Below are positions 15,895 to 23,837 of a DNA stretch of 64,000 nucleotides, one piece after another. A program made the translations under genes and the position numbers. Numbering within the stretch: position 1 is the first letter of the stretch; each line of letters starts with the position of its first letter. This DNA comes from Butyrivibrio sp. VCB2006 (GTDB lineage: Bacteria > Bacillota > Clostridia > Lachnospirales > Lachnospiraceae), in assembly GCF_000420945.1 (NCBI RefSeq), contig NZ_ATVX01000016.1, positions 1 through 64,000 of the forward strand, given 5' to 3'. The notes under the pieces were generated by a model. The model ran no database searches. It saw nothing but the letters and a program-made list of their open reading frames with translations, and was not told the origin of the DNA.

Positions 15895-16053
15895 ATCCAT
15901 AGCTAGTTGTCGCGTACGGCTGGTGAACTTCATGTCGTGCCTCCCAGTCATCAACATCGCATTTTTTATTATTGTGACTAAATCCTAGAGGTACCAACTT
16001 CTTAGATGCTTTTTATGTGCCATATCATAGTTTCGAGGCTGTTGATTATTATT
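15895..16053 (-). pseudogene. Decayed coding remnant split by a frameshift
   Basis: On the minus strand one frame reads 'NNNQQPRNYDMAHKKHLRSWYL' before a stop (about 16053-15985). A second frame then reads 'GFSHNNKKCDVDDWEARHEVHQPY' and runs into the next gene. The switch of protein-like sequence between frames suggests a frameshifted fragment, perhaps of a lost toxin or partner of the orphan genes beside it. I do not recognise the family. Confidence 0.35.
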
Positions 16054-16134
16054 AGAAAGTGACTAATTCAGTAGTCAGAGCCATATTTAGATGCAAAGTC
16101 CACTTTCGCACCCCCCATAGCCCATTTGGAGAGA

Positions 16135-16626
16135 TTATTCACATCTACTCAGTGAGGAACTCCCCCTGTATGCATCAGGAAATTCATCCTCATTCCATGT
16201 TTCATAATACTCCAGCATATCATTATCACTTTCGGCAGTCTTTAGCGTATACTGCACTCCGGATGATGACTCTGCCTGTAATATATATCTTCCAGGTGCA
16301 ATTTTCTCGAAATTGGAAACCTCGTCAGTATGGTCTATTATATACTCACCATTCTTCATATGTCCGTATTTTATATGCAGGCCTTCGAACTGCACATAGT
16401 ATTCCGGTTGCATTTCTCCATCTGCCTCATATCCTATGGAAGCTGTCTGCCATGTTCCTGAAAGCACATCCTTCCATTCTTCCGAAGCCATGTCTTTTCT
16501 TTCCATATCAACTTCAATGTGACCGGTATCATATCCACTGTCCATGCTATCATCCTTTTGATTACTGCAGGCTGTTGCACCAATAGCAATAATCAATGAT
16601 AATGCTGCCATAAATGCCTTTTTCAT
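16135..16626 (-). CDS. Putative lipoprotein
   Basis: This 163-residue protein has a lipoprotein signal peptide 'MKKAFMAALSLIIAIGATAC', with lipidated Cys at residue 20. A polar linker rich in Asp and Ser follows, then a compact beta-type domain at about 50-160 with 'SGTWQTASIGYEADGEMQPEYYVQFEGLHIKYG'. This resembles small lipocalin-like domains of Gram-positive lipoproteins, but no name is secure. GGGAGGAG precedes the ATG at 16626; the frame continues upstream only by chance. The gene stands between the ABC exporter terminator and the orphan immunity-like genes. Confidence 0.7.
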   Translation of the reverse strand: MKKAFMAALSLIIAIGATACSNQKDDSMDSGYDTGHIEVDMERKDMASEEWKDVLSGTWQTASIGYEADGEMQPEYYVQFEGLHIKYGHMKNGEYIIDHTDEVSNFEKIAPGRYILQAESSSGVQYTLKTAESDNDMLEYYETWNEDEFPDAYRGSSSLSRCE

Positions 16627-16697
16627 CCCAACTCCTCCCACTTGCAGTAGTTCAGAAAACTTATGAATTATCATACATTCTTTCAAACAAAATAAAA

Positions 16698-16724
16698 AGC
16701 CCCGAAACATAATGTTTCGGGGCT
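16698..16724 (-). terminator. Rho-independent terminator of the ABC exporter operon
   Basis: AGCCCCGAAACAT (16698-16710) pairs with a perfect complement at 16712-16724. On the minus strand the stem is followed by TTTTATTTT. It lies 24 bp after the exporter stop codon. Confidence 0.92.
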
Positions 16725-16747
16725 AATATCATTTATTTCCCATAATT

Positions 16748-18706
16748 TTACGCGGTCTGTGGGTCTTCCTTCATGCCGGTGTAGAGATGATAGTATCTCT
16801 GCTTCTTGGCAATAAGTTCGTCGTGGGTTCCCTGCTCTACGATGCGACCCTGCTCAAGAACTATAATGCAGTCACTGTTACGAACTGTTGAAAGTCTGTG
16901 TGCAATAACGAAGGTTGTTCTACCCTTCATAAGCTTGTCCATACCGTCCTGAACGATCTTCTCTGTTCTGGTATCGATAGAAGATGTAGCTTCATCAAGG
17001 ATAAGTACAGGCGGATCTGCAATGGCTGCTCTTGCAATTGCAAGAAGCTGACGCTGGCCCTGGGAGAGGTTTGCACCATCTCCTGTGAGCATTGTGTCAT
17101 AGCCTTCGGGGAGTCTCTTGATAAAGCTGTGGGCGTTTGCAAGCTTGGCTGCTGCCATTACCTCGTCATCTGTGGCATCAAGCTTACCGTATCTGATGTT
17201 TTCCATAACTGTTCCTGTGAAAAGATGTGTATCCTGCAAAACGATACCAAGAGAACGTCTAAGGTCTGCCTTCTTGATCTTGTTAATATTGATGTTGTCG
17301 TATCTGATCTTACCATCCTGAATGTCGTAGAATCTGTTGATCAGGTTTGTAATAGTGGTCTTACCGGCACCGGTAGATCCTACAAAGGCAATCTTCTGAC
17401 CTGGATGTGCATGAAGAACAATATCATGCAAAACCATCTTTTCATCGGTATATCCGAAGTCTACACCGTTAAAGGTAACATCACCTTCCATTGGCTGGTA
17501 AGTTGTGGTGTTGTCAGCCTTGTGATAATGCTTCCAAGCCCATTTACCTGTGTGACGGTCAGCTTCTACAACCTGACCATTCTCCTCCTTGGCATCTACA
17601 AGCATTACATAACCTTCATCTGTCTCAGGCTTCTCATCAAGAAGCTTGAAGATACGTTCAGCACCTGCAAGAGCCATGATGATTGAATTAAACTGCATGC
17701 TGACCTGGTTGATAGGCATTGAAAAGCTCTTGTTAAATGTAAGGAAACTTGCAAGAGCTCCTACAGTGATACCAAATACAGGATGTCCTGAAAGTGCCAT
17801 AGCACCACCGGCAATAGCACAGATAACATAGCTTGTATTACCAAGCTGAGCATTGATAGGGCCAAGAGCTCCTGAATATGCATTAGCCTTGAATGCGCTC
17901 TGATAAAGTTCCTCATTGAGGGTATCAAATCTCTCAACGCTCTCTTTTTCATGGTTGAATACCTTTACAACCTTCTGGCCAGTCATCATCTCCTCGATAT
18001 AGCCGTTGAGAGCACCGATATTCTCCTGCTGTGCCTTGAAGTTCTTACCTGAAGCCTTGGTAGCCTTAGCTGAACAAAACAGCATAACACCAACCATGAC
18101 AAGTGTAACTATTGTAAGCGGAATGCTCAGAACCAGCATAGATGCCAGGACACTTACAATAGTAATTGCTGAGTTAAGCATCTGAGGAATACTCTGGCTG
18201 ATCATCTGCCTCAAAGTATCAATATCATTGGTATAAATTGACATGATATCTCCGTGGGCATGTGTATCAAAATACTTGATAGGAAGAGACTCCATATGTT
18301 CAAAGAGCTCTTCACGGAGCCTCTTAAGTGTTCCCTGGTTGATAAAAATCATTGTATAGGACTGAACAAAAGCCGCAATTACACCGATGGCATAAAAGCA
18401 TGCTACTCTTGCCATGGCCATAAGAAGCGGGCCGTAGTCCGTGCTGTGGTTATCCAGCATAGGCTGAATATAACCATCAATAAGTGTCTTGGTAAAAAGA
18501 GTTCCCTGAACACTTGAAAATACAGTGGTAAAAATACAAATAACAATAAGTATCATATGAATGGGATAGAATTTAAATACATATCCCATTATTCTCTTAA
18601 ATAATTTCCCGGGGTTTTCAACCTTGGGTCTGGGCATGCCACGGCGATTTCCACCGTTCCTGCCCTTTATCTCTTTAGTCTCTGCCATAGCTTTATCCTC
18701 TCTCAA
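16748..18706 (-). CDS. Heterodimeric ABC exporter subunit with catalytic site
   Basis: This 652-residue half-transporter has an N-terminal membrane domain of six spans (about 40-340) and a C-terminal ABC ATPase. Walker A is 'GSTGAGKTT', the signature is 'NLSQGQRQLL', and Walker B 'VLILDEATSSIDT' keeps the catalytic Glu. An insertion of about 40 residues ('VEADRHTGKWAWKHYHKADNTT') lies between the membrane and ATPase domains, common in this exporter subgroup. It pairs with the subunit encoded just upstream (4-base overlap). The N-terminal tail 'GRNGGNRRGMPRPKV' is basic. MarR-controlled exporters of this type expel drugs or lipids; the substrate is unknown. Confidence 0.94.
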   Translation of the reverse strand: MREDKAMAETKEIKGRNGGNRRGMPRPKVENPGKLFKRIMGYVFKFYPIHMILIVICIFTTVFSSVQGTLFTKTLIDGYIQPMLDNHSTDYGPLLMAMARVACFYAIGVIAAFVQSYTMIFINQGTLKRLREELFEHMESLPIKYFDTHAHGDIMSIYTNDIDTLRQMISQSIPQMLNSAITIVSVLASMLVLSIPLTIVTLVMVGVMLFCSAKATKASGKNFKAQQENIGALNGYIEEMMTGQKVVKVFNHEKESVERFDTLNEELYQSAFKANAYSGALGPINAQLGNTSYVICAIAGGAMALSGHPVFGITVGALASFLTFNKSFSMPINQVSMQFNSIIMALAGAERIFKLLDEKPETDEGYVMLVDAKEENGQVVEADRHTGKWAWKHYHKADNTTTYQPMEGDVTFNGVDFGYTDEKMVLHDIVLHAHPGQKIAFVGSTGAGKTTITNLINRFYDIQDGKIRYDNININKIKKADLRRSLGIVLQDTHLFTGTVMENIRYGKLDATDDEVMAAAKLANAHSFIKRLPEGYDTMLTGDGANLSQGQRQLLAIARAAIADPPVLILDEATSSIDTRTEKIVQDGMDKLMKGRTTFVIAHRLSTVRNSDCIIVLEQGRIVEQGTHDELIAKKQRYYHLYTGMKEDPQTA

Positions 18707-20466
18707 CTTAACTGGTCAAAGTCAGCGTCACCGCTTGCTCCGGTCTGTGACTCGTAAACTTCACGGTAAATATCATTACTCTTAAGAAGTTCGTCGTGAG
18801 TTCCGAAACCGTTGACCTTACCGTCATCCATAACGATTATGCGGTCACATCCCTGAACTGAACTGATTCTCTGTGCAATGATAAGCTTGGTAGTTCCCGG
18901 AATCTCCTCTGCAAATGCCTTTCTGATCTTGGCATCTGTACTGGTATCTACCGCGCTTGTTGAATCATCAAGAATAAGGATCTTAGGCTTTTTGAGAAGG
19001 GCTCTCGCGATACAAAGTCTTTGCCTCTGTCCTCCCGATACATTAGTACCGCCCTGCTCAATCTCTGTATTGTAGCCGTTTGGCATTTTCTCTATAAATT
19101 CATCGGCGCAGGCCATCTGGCAGGCGCGTCTGCACTCTTCTTCAGTGGCATTCTTATCACCCCAGCGAAGGTTATCCAGGATTGTTCCGGAGAAAAGAAC
19201 GTTTTTCTGTAAAACAACTGATACCTGATCACGAAGTGTCTCGATATCGTAGTCTCTTACGTCGATTCCGCCAACCTTAACGGCCCCTTGTGTAACGTCA
19301 TAGAGTCTGCTGATAAGGTTTACAAGGGAAGACTTTGCAGAACCGGTTCCACCGATAATACCGATAGTTTCTCCGGATTTGATCTCCAGCGTAATATCTT
19401 TTAACACAGGCTGCTCACAGTCTTCATCATATGCAAATTCTACGTGGTCAAAAGAAATACTTCCGTCTGCAACTTCCATCACAGGATTCTCTTTGTTGGT
19501 TATAGTTGCCTTTTCCTCAATAACCTCAGCGATACGCTTTCCACTGGCTGAAGCCATAGTCAGCATAACAAAGATCATACCAAGCATCATAAGGTTCATT
19601 AGAATAGACATACAATATGTCAAAAGACTCATAAGTCCGCCGGTTGAAAGCTCGCCGCCAACTATCATATGGGCACCAAACCAGCTGATAAGAAGAATAC
19701 ATGTATAAACTGTTGCTGACATAACAGGGCTTATCATTACGAGGTTCTTCTCTGCTCTTACAAACATATTATAAATGTTAAAAGCAGCCTTTTTGAACTT
19801 CTTGTTCTCGTAATCCTCACGAACATAAGCCTTTACTACGCGGATCGCGGATACGTTTTCCTGAACGCTCTCATTAAGCTCGTCATACTTTTCAAAAACC
19901 TGTTTAAAGTACTTGGTCGCTCTGTTCATGATAATAACCATAAGTACGGCCAAAAAAGCTACTGCCACAAGATAAATACTTGCAAGGCGGGCACTTATAG
20001 TAAATGCTGCAACCATGGCAATAATAAGAGACGCAGGCGCCCTCATAGCCATTCTAAGGGTCATCATATAAGCATTCTGAATATTGGTCACATCAGTTGT
20101 AAGTCTGGTTACAAGTCCTGAGGTTGAGAACTTGTCGATGTTGGCAAAAGAGAAAGTCTGAATATTGTCAAACATCGATTTTCTAAGGTTCTTGGCGAGT
20201 CCTGTAGATGCCATTGAACCATAATAAGCTCCTCCGAGACCGGCAAGCAGGCCCAGAATTGCAATTATAAGCATCATTCCGCCGACTCTTAAAATAATGC
20301 CCATATCTCCGCCATTTGGATTATTAACCCCGATTCCATCATCCACAATTTTAGCCATGAGGATAGGAATTATCATTTCACAGATAACCTCTCCTATCAT
20401 GCACAGAGGAGTCAGGATGGATGGGAGTTTGTACTCCTTAACCTGTTTTAATATTGTCTTTACCAT
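18703..20466 (-). CDS. Heterodimeric ABC exporter subunit with degenerate site
   Basis: This 587-residue half-transporter has six spans followed by an ABC ATPase. Walker A reads 'GGTGSAKSS', with Ala in place of the usual Gly. The signature is 'NVSGGQRQRL'. Walker B is 'ILILDDSTSAVD', where Asp replaces the catalytic Glu, the mark of the degenerate nucleotide site in heterodimeric exporters such as BmrCD and LmrCD. The partner gene overlaps by 4 bases. The MarR gene lies 44 bp upstream in the same operon. Together they form an asymmetric multidrug-type exporter. Confidence 0.94.
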   Translation of the reverse strand: MVKTILKQVKEYKLPSILTPLCMIGEVICEMIIPILMAKIVDDGIGVNNPNGGDMGIILRVGGMMLIIAILGLLAGLGGAYYGSMASTGLAKNLRKSMFDNIQTFSFANIDKFSTSGLVTRLTTDVTNIQNAYMMTLRMAMRAPASLIIAMVAAFTISARLASIYLVAVAFLAVLMVIIMNRATKYFKQVFEKYDELNESVQENVSAIRVVKAYVREDYENKKFKKAAFNIYNMFVRAEKNLVMISPVMSATVYTCILLISWFGAHMIVGGELSTGGLMSLLTYCMSILMNLMMLGMIFVMLTMASASGKRIAEVIEEKATITNKENPVMEVADGSISFDHVEFAYDEDCEQPVLKDITLEIKSGETIGIIGGTGSAKSSLVNLISRLYDVTQGAVKVGGIDVRDYDIETLRDQVSVVLQKNVLFSGTILDNLRWGDKNATEEECRRACQMACADEFIEKMPNGYNTEIEQGGTNVSGGQRQRLCIARALLKKPKILILDDSTSAVDTSTDAKIRKAFAEEIPGTTKLIIAQRISSVQGCDRIIVMDDGKVNGFGTHDELLKSNDIYREVYESQTGASGDADFDQLS

Positions 20467-20510
20467 TATGTTTCTCCCTTTTGTTACCTTTTTTAAGCGA
20501 AATTCTTGTA

Positions 20511-20987
20511 TTACTGGAGTTTGTTCATGTTATCGATGACCCTGTCAAGAAGACTTCTAAGAGTTTTGATTTCCTCTTCGGTCATGCCATCCACAAGATT
20601 TTCATCGTTATGGATTCTTCTTTCTCTGTTCATCTGAATGAACTTCTCACCCTTTTCCGTAAGGGCAATATTACGGTACCTCCTGTTGTCAGGATCTACC
20701 ACAACCTTCACCATTTCTTTTTCCTCAAGCCTTTTGAGTAAGCCTATAGTTGTGGGATGTTTGATATGAAGGGCCTCAGAAATATCCTTCTGAGTTACCT
20801 TCTCATCTCTTCTCTCCCATAATAGGGAAACCACCATGAGTTGGGAAAAAGTCATATCATCTTCCCGCAGTTGTCTGTTAAACATGTTGGCGAAGGCTTC
20901 ATGGATCAGCTTGAACTTAAAGCTAATAGGTTCGTGTTCTTTATCTCTAAAGAACTCTTTTTCCTCGTTTTTACAGTTCATGATCAC
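20511..20987 (-). CDS. MarR-family transcriptional regulator
   Basis: This 158-residue winged-helix regulator very likely represses the exporter operon of which it is the first gene. The recognition region 'TQKDISEALHIKHPTTIGLLKRLEEKEMVKVVVDPDNRRYRNIALTEKG' is typical, with wing 'DPDNRRYR'. GAGAGGTGATC precedes ATG. Two palindromes overlap its promoter (21000-21043), giving a plausible autoregulatory operator. A ligand exported by the ABC pair would relieve repression in the usual MarR scheme; this is inference. Confidence 0.92.
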   Translation of the reverse strand: MIMNCKNEEKEFFRDKEHEPISFKFKLIHEAFANMFNRQLREDDMTFSQLMVVSLLWERRDEKVTQKDISEALHIKHPTTIGLLKRLEEKEMVKVVVDPDNRRYRNIALTEKGEKFIQMNRERRIHNDENLVDGMTEEEIKTLRSLLDRVIDNMNKLQ

Positions 20988-20999
20988 CTCTCAATTCAA

Positions 21000-21050
21000 T
21001 ATGTAGCTAAGTACATATTTCATGATACGTAGCTTCCTACATATTGTCAA
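21000..21050 (-). promoter_or_regulatory. MarR operon promoter with two operator palindromes
   Basis: On the minus strand TTGACA (21050-21045) and TATCAT (21027-21022) are 17 bp apart. Two dyads overlap it: TATGTA-6-TACATA at 21000-21017 and TACGTAG-4-CTACATA at 21026-21043, their centres 26 bp apart. They are likely MarR sites covering the promoter spacer and start region. Confidence 0.8.
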
Positions 21051-21086
21051 TCGGATATTCCAATGTTCATATTTTTTTCATAAAAA

Positions 21087-21114
21087 AGGACCATTCTCTT
21101 TCGAAAATGGTCCT
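21087..21114 (-). terminator. Rho-independent terminator of the EIDAL mini-protein gene
   Basis: AGGACCATT (21087-21095) pairs with AATGGTCCT (21106-21114). On the minus strand TTTTTT follows. It lies 33 bp beyond the stop at 21147. Confidence 0.88.
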
Positions 21115-21146
21115 AGCATGTTCTTTATTGAATTGTAGAATGTTTG

Positions 21147-21353
21147 TTAGTTGCCCATTGAGGCAATGAGTGCATCAATTTCAGCCTGTGATAACATCTT
21201 ACCGGGATCAGCGGGTGCTGCTGCAGCCGACGCAGCTGAAACTGCAGGCTGAACCTGTGATGGTGAAAAGCCACCGCCTCCGCCTGCTTGTGATGATTTA
21301 CCCATTATGCTGGCAAGTAGTGCCTGCTGTTCAGGACTAAGATTTGCATCCAT
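21147..21353 (-). CDS. Mini-protein with a FliM-like EIDAL peptide
   Basis: This is a 68-residue protein. Its end 'MLSQAEIDALIASMGN' matches the conserved N-terminal peptide of FliM and FliY ('LSQxEIDALL'), which binds phosphorylated CheY. The N-terminal 'LSPEQQALLASIMGKS' is a looser copy of the same pattern. A Gly/Ser/Ala/Pro-rich flexible linker (about 22-50) joins them. There is no further domain, no signal peptide and no flagellar gene in the window. AGGAAGG lies before ATG and a terminator follows, so it is a stand-alone transcription unit. Whether it binds a receiver domain is untested. Confidence 0.65.
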   Translation of the reverse strand: MDANLSPEQQALLASIMGKSSQAGGGGGFSPSQVQPAVSAASAAAAPADPGKMLSQAEIDALIASMGN

Positions 21354-21575
21354 ACGTTATACCTTCCTCTACTTAATATATCGTAGCATATGGTCTATTT
21401 CTAAAGTAATAACTACAAAATGTGGTTTCTTTAAAACTACGTATATTCTACTTACGCCCCCATGCTACGTCAAATAAACCTTTTCTAAAATTTTTATAAC
21501 CTCGTCTTTACATGCCGTGTCCACAGGTGCAGTATTTATGCTATCATAATTACATAAATCTTTAAGGAGGCCTCT

Positions 21576-22022
21576 ATGACTAAAATTGTTAATCCTGAGC
21601 AGTATGCTCATTCTACAGAAGCCAAGGGACAGCTTTGTTATTCTGAGAGGAAGAGACTTCTTTTCCTCGGTCTTCCATGGACCTTCACCAAATATGAGAT
21701 CAGAGAAAACATTCTCACCATTATGAAGGGCTTTTTTACCGTAACAGAAGATGACTGCTATATGTACAAAATCAGTGACGTGGAGATCACCCGTACACTC
21801 TTGCAGAGAATGGCCGGTCTTAGCACCATCACTCTTTTCACATCAGATGTAACTGATAAGACAATTGTTCTTAAAAACATCAAACATGGCAGAGAAATCA
21901 AGGATTTCCTCTTCCAGGCCTCTGAATCAGCAAGACTTCGCCGCAGAACAGTCAATATGCAGAACATCGGCTTCGGTGCTGATGACATCCATGATGTTGA
22001 TGGATTTGACGAGCTTAACTGA
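21576..22022 (+). CDS. PH-like domain protein (bacterial PH, YdbT type)
   Basis: This is a 148-residue soluble protein. Residues about 35-115 hold a bacterial PH fold of the bPH_2 type: 'YEIRENILTIMKGFFTVTEDDCYMYKISDVEITRTLLQRMAGLSTITLFTSDVTDKTIVLKNIKHGREIKDFL'-like strand order ending in the capping helix. Unlike YdbS/YdbT proteins it has no membrane span. The remaining tail is charged. AAGGAGG precedes the ATG. It is convergent with the 22023 gene, whose stop codon directly abuts. Binding partner is unknown. Confidence 0.75.
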   Translation: MTKIVNPEQYAHSTEAKGQLCYSERKRLLFLGLPWTFTKYEIRENILTIMKGFFTVTEDDCYMYKISDVEITRTLLQRMAGLSTITLFTSDVTDKTIVLKNIKHGREIKDFLFQASESARLRRRTVNMQNIGFGADDIHDVDGFDELN

Positions 22023-22322
22023 TCAAGACGTCCTGATCGTAAGTTTTTGAGGTTTAACCTGTCTTGCCTCACCTTTTCTTCCTCGGCTTACTATACTCTC
22101 GCCGAGATTAATCATCTGCGCATTTGATGCCATTGCTGCCAAAATCTGCTTAACCGCATCCTCATAATCTTTGGGATCCATCGGGATTACGTAGTCATGG
22201 TTCAAATGCTCAGTTGAAAGAATCGCTGAACGATATCTGGTATCGTACCTGATGCCGTAGAATGTAGATATCTCAGTATTGAGAGTTCCATTGCTATCGG
22301 CAGTCTGCATTGCTATGTACAT
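22023..22322 (-). CDS. Conserved-looking hypothetical protein
   Basis: This 99-residue protein has no signal peptide, membrane span or recognised motif. It starts 'MYIAMQTADSNGTLNTEISTF' and its middle reads 'DYVIPMDPKDYEDAVKQILAAMASNAQMINL', consistent with an alpha/beta fold with a central helix. GCGAGG lies 8 bases before ATG. Its stop codon touches that of the PH-like gene on the other strand, so the two transcripts must converge. I cannot assign a function. Confidence 0.55.
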   Translation of the reverse strand: MYIAMQTADSNGTLNTEISTFYGIRYDTRYRSAILSTEHLNHDYVIPMDPKDYEDAVKQILAAMASNAQMINLGESIVSRGRKGEARQVKPQKLTIRTS

Positions 22323-22466
22323 AGTAAATACCTCGCTTTCTTCATATCTATTCGATACAAACCAGGTCTTTTCTCAAATTGCACATTTTTTAATGGTACA
22401 GCGACCATTTTTCCTCTATATTATGATAATACATTATGACAATCTGCGCAACCAAGAGCTTTCTAT

Positions 22467-23177
22467 CACCATTCACATCCAGCATCCCAGGGGCCGCTTC
22501 TGCCACCACAAGCCAGGGGGGCTTCCGCTCACGCAAGAGATTTTTTTCACCGCTCCTTGTCGGGAGTTCATGGCCTCAAAAAGCCCGGTCTAAAATTCCA
22601 TGGCTCAAAACTCGCATCCTCGGCCCATATTCGAGCAGGTGTTTGCGCCCGGCGAGTCTGAGATGGGAAATGACAATTTCTGATGTTCGAAAAGCACACT
22701 TTTCCGCGTCCTCGGAGGACTTGTCTGAAGCAGGGCGGTATAAAAATCTATTAATGAAAATGCCATATAGGTGCGTAGCACCCTAAAAAAGAGAAGAAAT
22801 CTACTTCTTCAAGCTAGCTTGGAAGATAGATTTCTTCTCTTTTTTAACGCTCGCTCTGCGAGCTATGGCATTTTCTTTTATAAATACTTAATACCGCCCT
22901 GCAAGTTTTGGCCGAAGAGGACGCATTAAAAGAAAGTGTGCTCGAACATCTAAGAAATGTTTCATTTCTCAGTGACGAGCTGGCGAAAATACTGCGCAGA
23001 TAAGGGCCAAAGGATGCTCAGACATGTTGAGCCCTAAGCGGAATTTTAGACTGGGCTTTTTCGGCTCATGAACTTTTCCCGCCACTCACAAGGCGAAAAA
23101 ATATCTCATTGCGTATCGCTTTCGCCCCCTGGCTTATGGTGGCAGAAGCGGCCAATAGTAACAGGCTGTGAATGGTG
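22467..23177. repeat. 711-bp imperfect palindrome with three-hairpin core
   Basis: Two diverged arms face each other around 22815. Matching blocks include CACCATTCACA (22467-22477) with 23167-23177, the 17-mer GGCCGCTTCTGCCACCA (22492-22508) with 23137-23153, GTCTAAAATTCC (22588-22599) with 23040-23051, GCAGGGCGGTAT (22730-22741) with 22891-22902, and TGCCATA (22761-22767) with 22864-22870. Small insertions and many substitutions separate the blocks. No convincing reading frame fills it. It occupies the 863-bp gap 22323-23185 and its right arm reaches the stop codon of aat. As RNA either strand would fold into one very long hairpin. Confidence 0.9.
22785..22845. terminator. Central A/T-bounded hairpin, possible bidirectional terminator
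   Basis: AAAAAAGAGAAGAAAT (22785-22800) is the perfect complement of 22830-22845, and the stem continues inward through CTACTTC/GAAGATAG with one bulge. The A and T runs make it a candidate terminator on both strands. It is flanked by two small hairpins, GGTGC-gta-GCACC (22770-22782) and GCTCGC-tct-GCGAGC (22849-22863), giving a three-armed tip to the large palindrome. Confidence 0.7.
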
Positions 23178-23185
23178 AATGTGTA

Positions 23186-23836
23186 TTAGCCGATGCCTGT
23201 TTCTAAGAGTTTTTTGTATTCGGCGTAGGTGATGGTTTCGCCGCCCATGCTTTCGAGGTGGTCTGTGTGGAACTGGCAGTCGATCATGAGATAGCCGTTT
23301 TCCTGAAGGATTTGGGCAAGACCTATGAGGGCAAGCTTGGAGCCGTTCTCCATGTCAGAGTACATGCTCTCTCCAAAGAAGCATTTGCCAAGGCTTACAC
23401 CGTATAGGCCGCCGGCAAGCTGCCCATCAATAAAGGCATCTACACTCATGGCAAGATTATGGGCTGCAAGGCTTCCATAGGCTTTTTCCATGTCTGTAGT
23501 GATCCAGGTGCCTTCCTTGAATTCGCGCTTTGTTCTGCACCTGTGCATGGTATCCGAGAAATCCCGGTTAACCTCCACACTAATTTCGTGCTTTTTCATG
23601 AATTTCTTCATGGAATGAGAAATGTGGATATTTTCAGGTCTTATGATGTATCGCTCTTTGGGGCACCACCACATGATAGACTGTCCCTCGTTATACCAGG
23701 GAAAAATCCCATTGGAATAAGCAAGGATAAGCCTATCTATAGACAAATCCCCACCTACTGCCAGAAGACCGTCGTCTTCTGCCAGCTCAGGTAGCGGAAA
23801 AGATATTTCTTTTTCATCTAATGCAAATACAGGCAT
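23186..23836 (-). CDS. aat: Leucyl/phenylalanyl-tRNA-protein transferase
   Basis: This 216-residue cytoplasmic enzyme adds Leu or Phe from aminoacyl-tRNA to proteins with N-terminal Arg or Lys, making N-degrons for ClpS. Family motifs are all present: 'EDDGLLAVGGDLS', 'YSNGIFPWYNEGQSIMWWCPKERYII', 'VSLGKCFFGESMYS' and 'LMIDCQFHTDHLESMGG'. Its start follows the GH5 stop by one base. In the same operon lie clpS and clpA, so recognition, substrate marking and unfolding for the N-degron pathway are together. It ends directly at the large palindrome. Confidence 0.96.
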   Translation of the reverse strand: MPVFALDEKEISFPLPELAEDDGLLAVGGDLSIDRLILAYSNGIFPWYNEGQSIMWWCPKERYIIRPENIHISHSMKKFMKKHEISVEVNRDFSDTMHRCRTKREFKEGTWITTDMEKAYGSLAAHNLAMSVDAFIDGQLAGGLYGVSLGKCFFGESMYSDMENGSKLALIGLAQILQENGYLMIDCQFHTDHLESMGGETITYAEYKKLLETGIG

Positions 23837-23837
23837 A

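Noticed and set aside
22436-22786. 116-residue open frame inside the palindrome
   Set aside because: Composition is erratic, there is no ribosome site and the matching arm does not keep the frame, so it is treated as chance.
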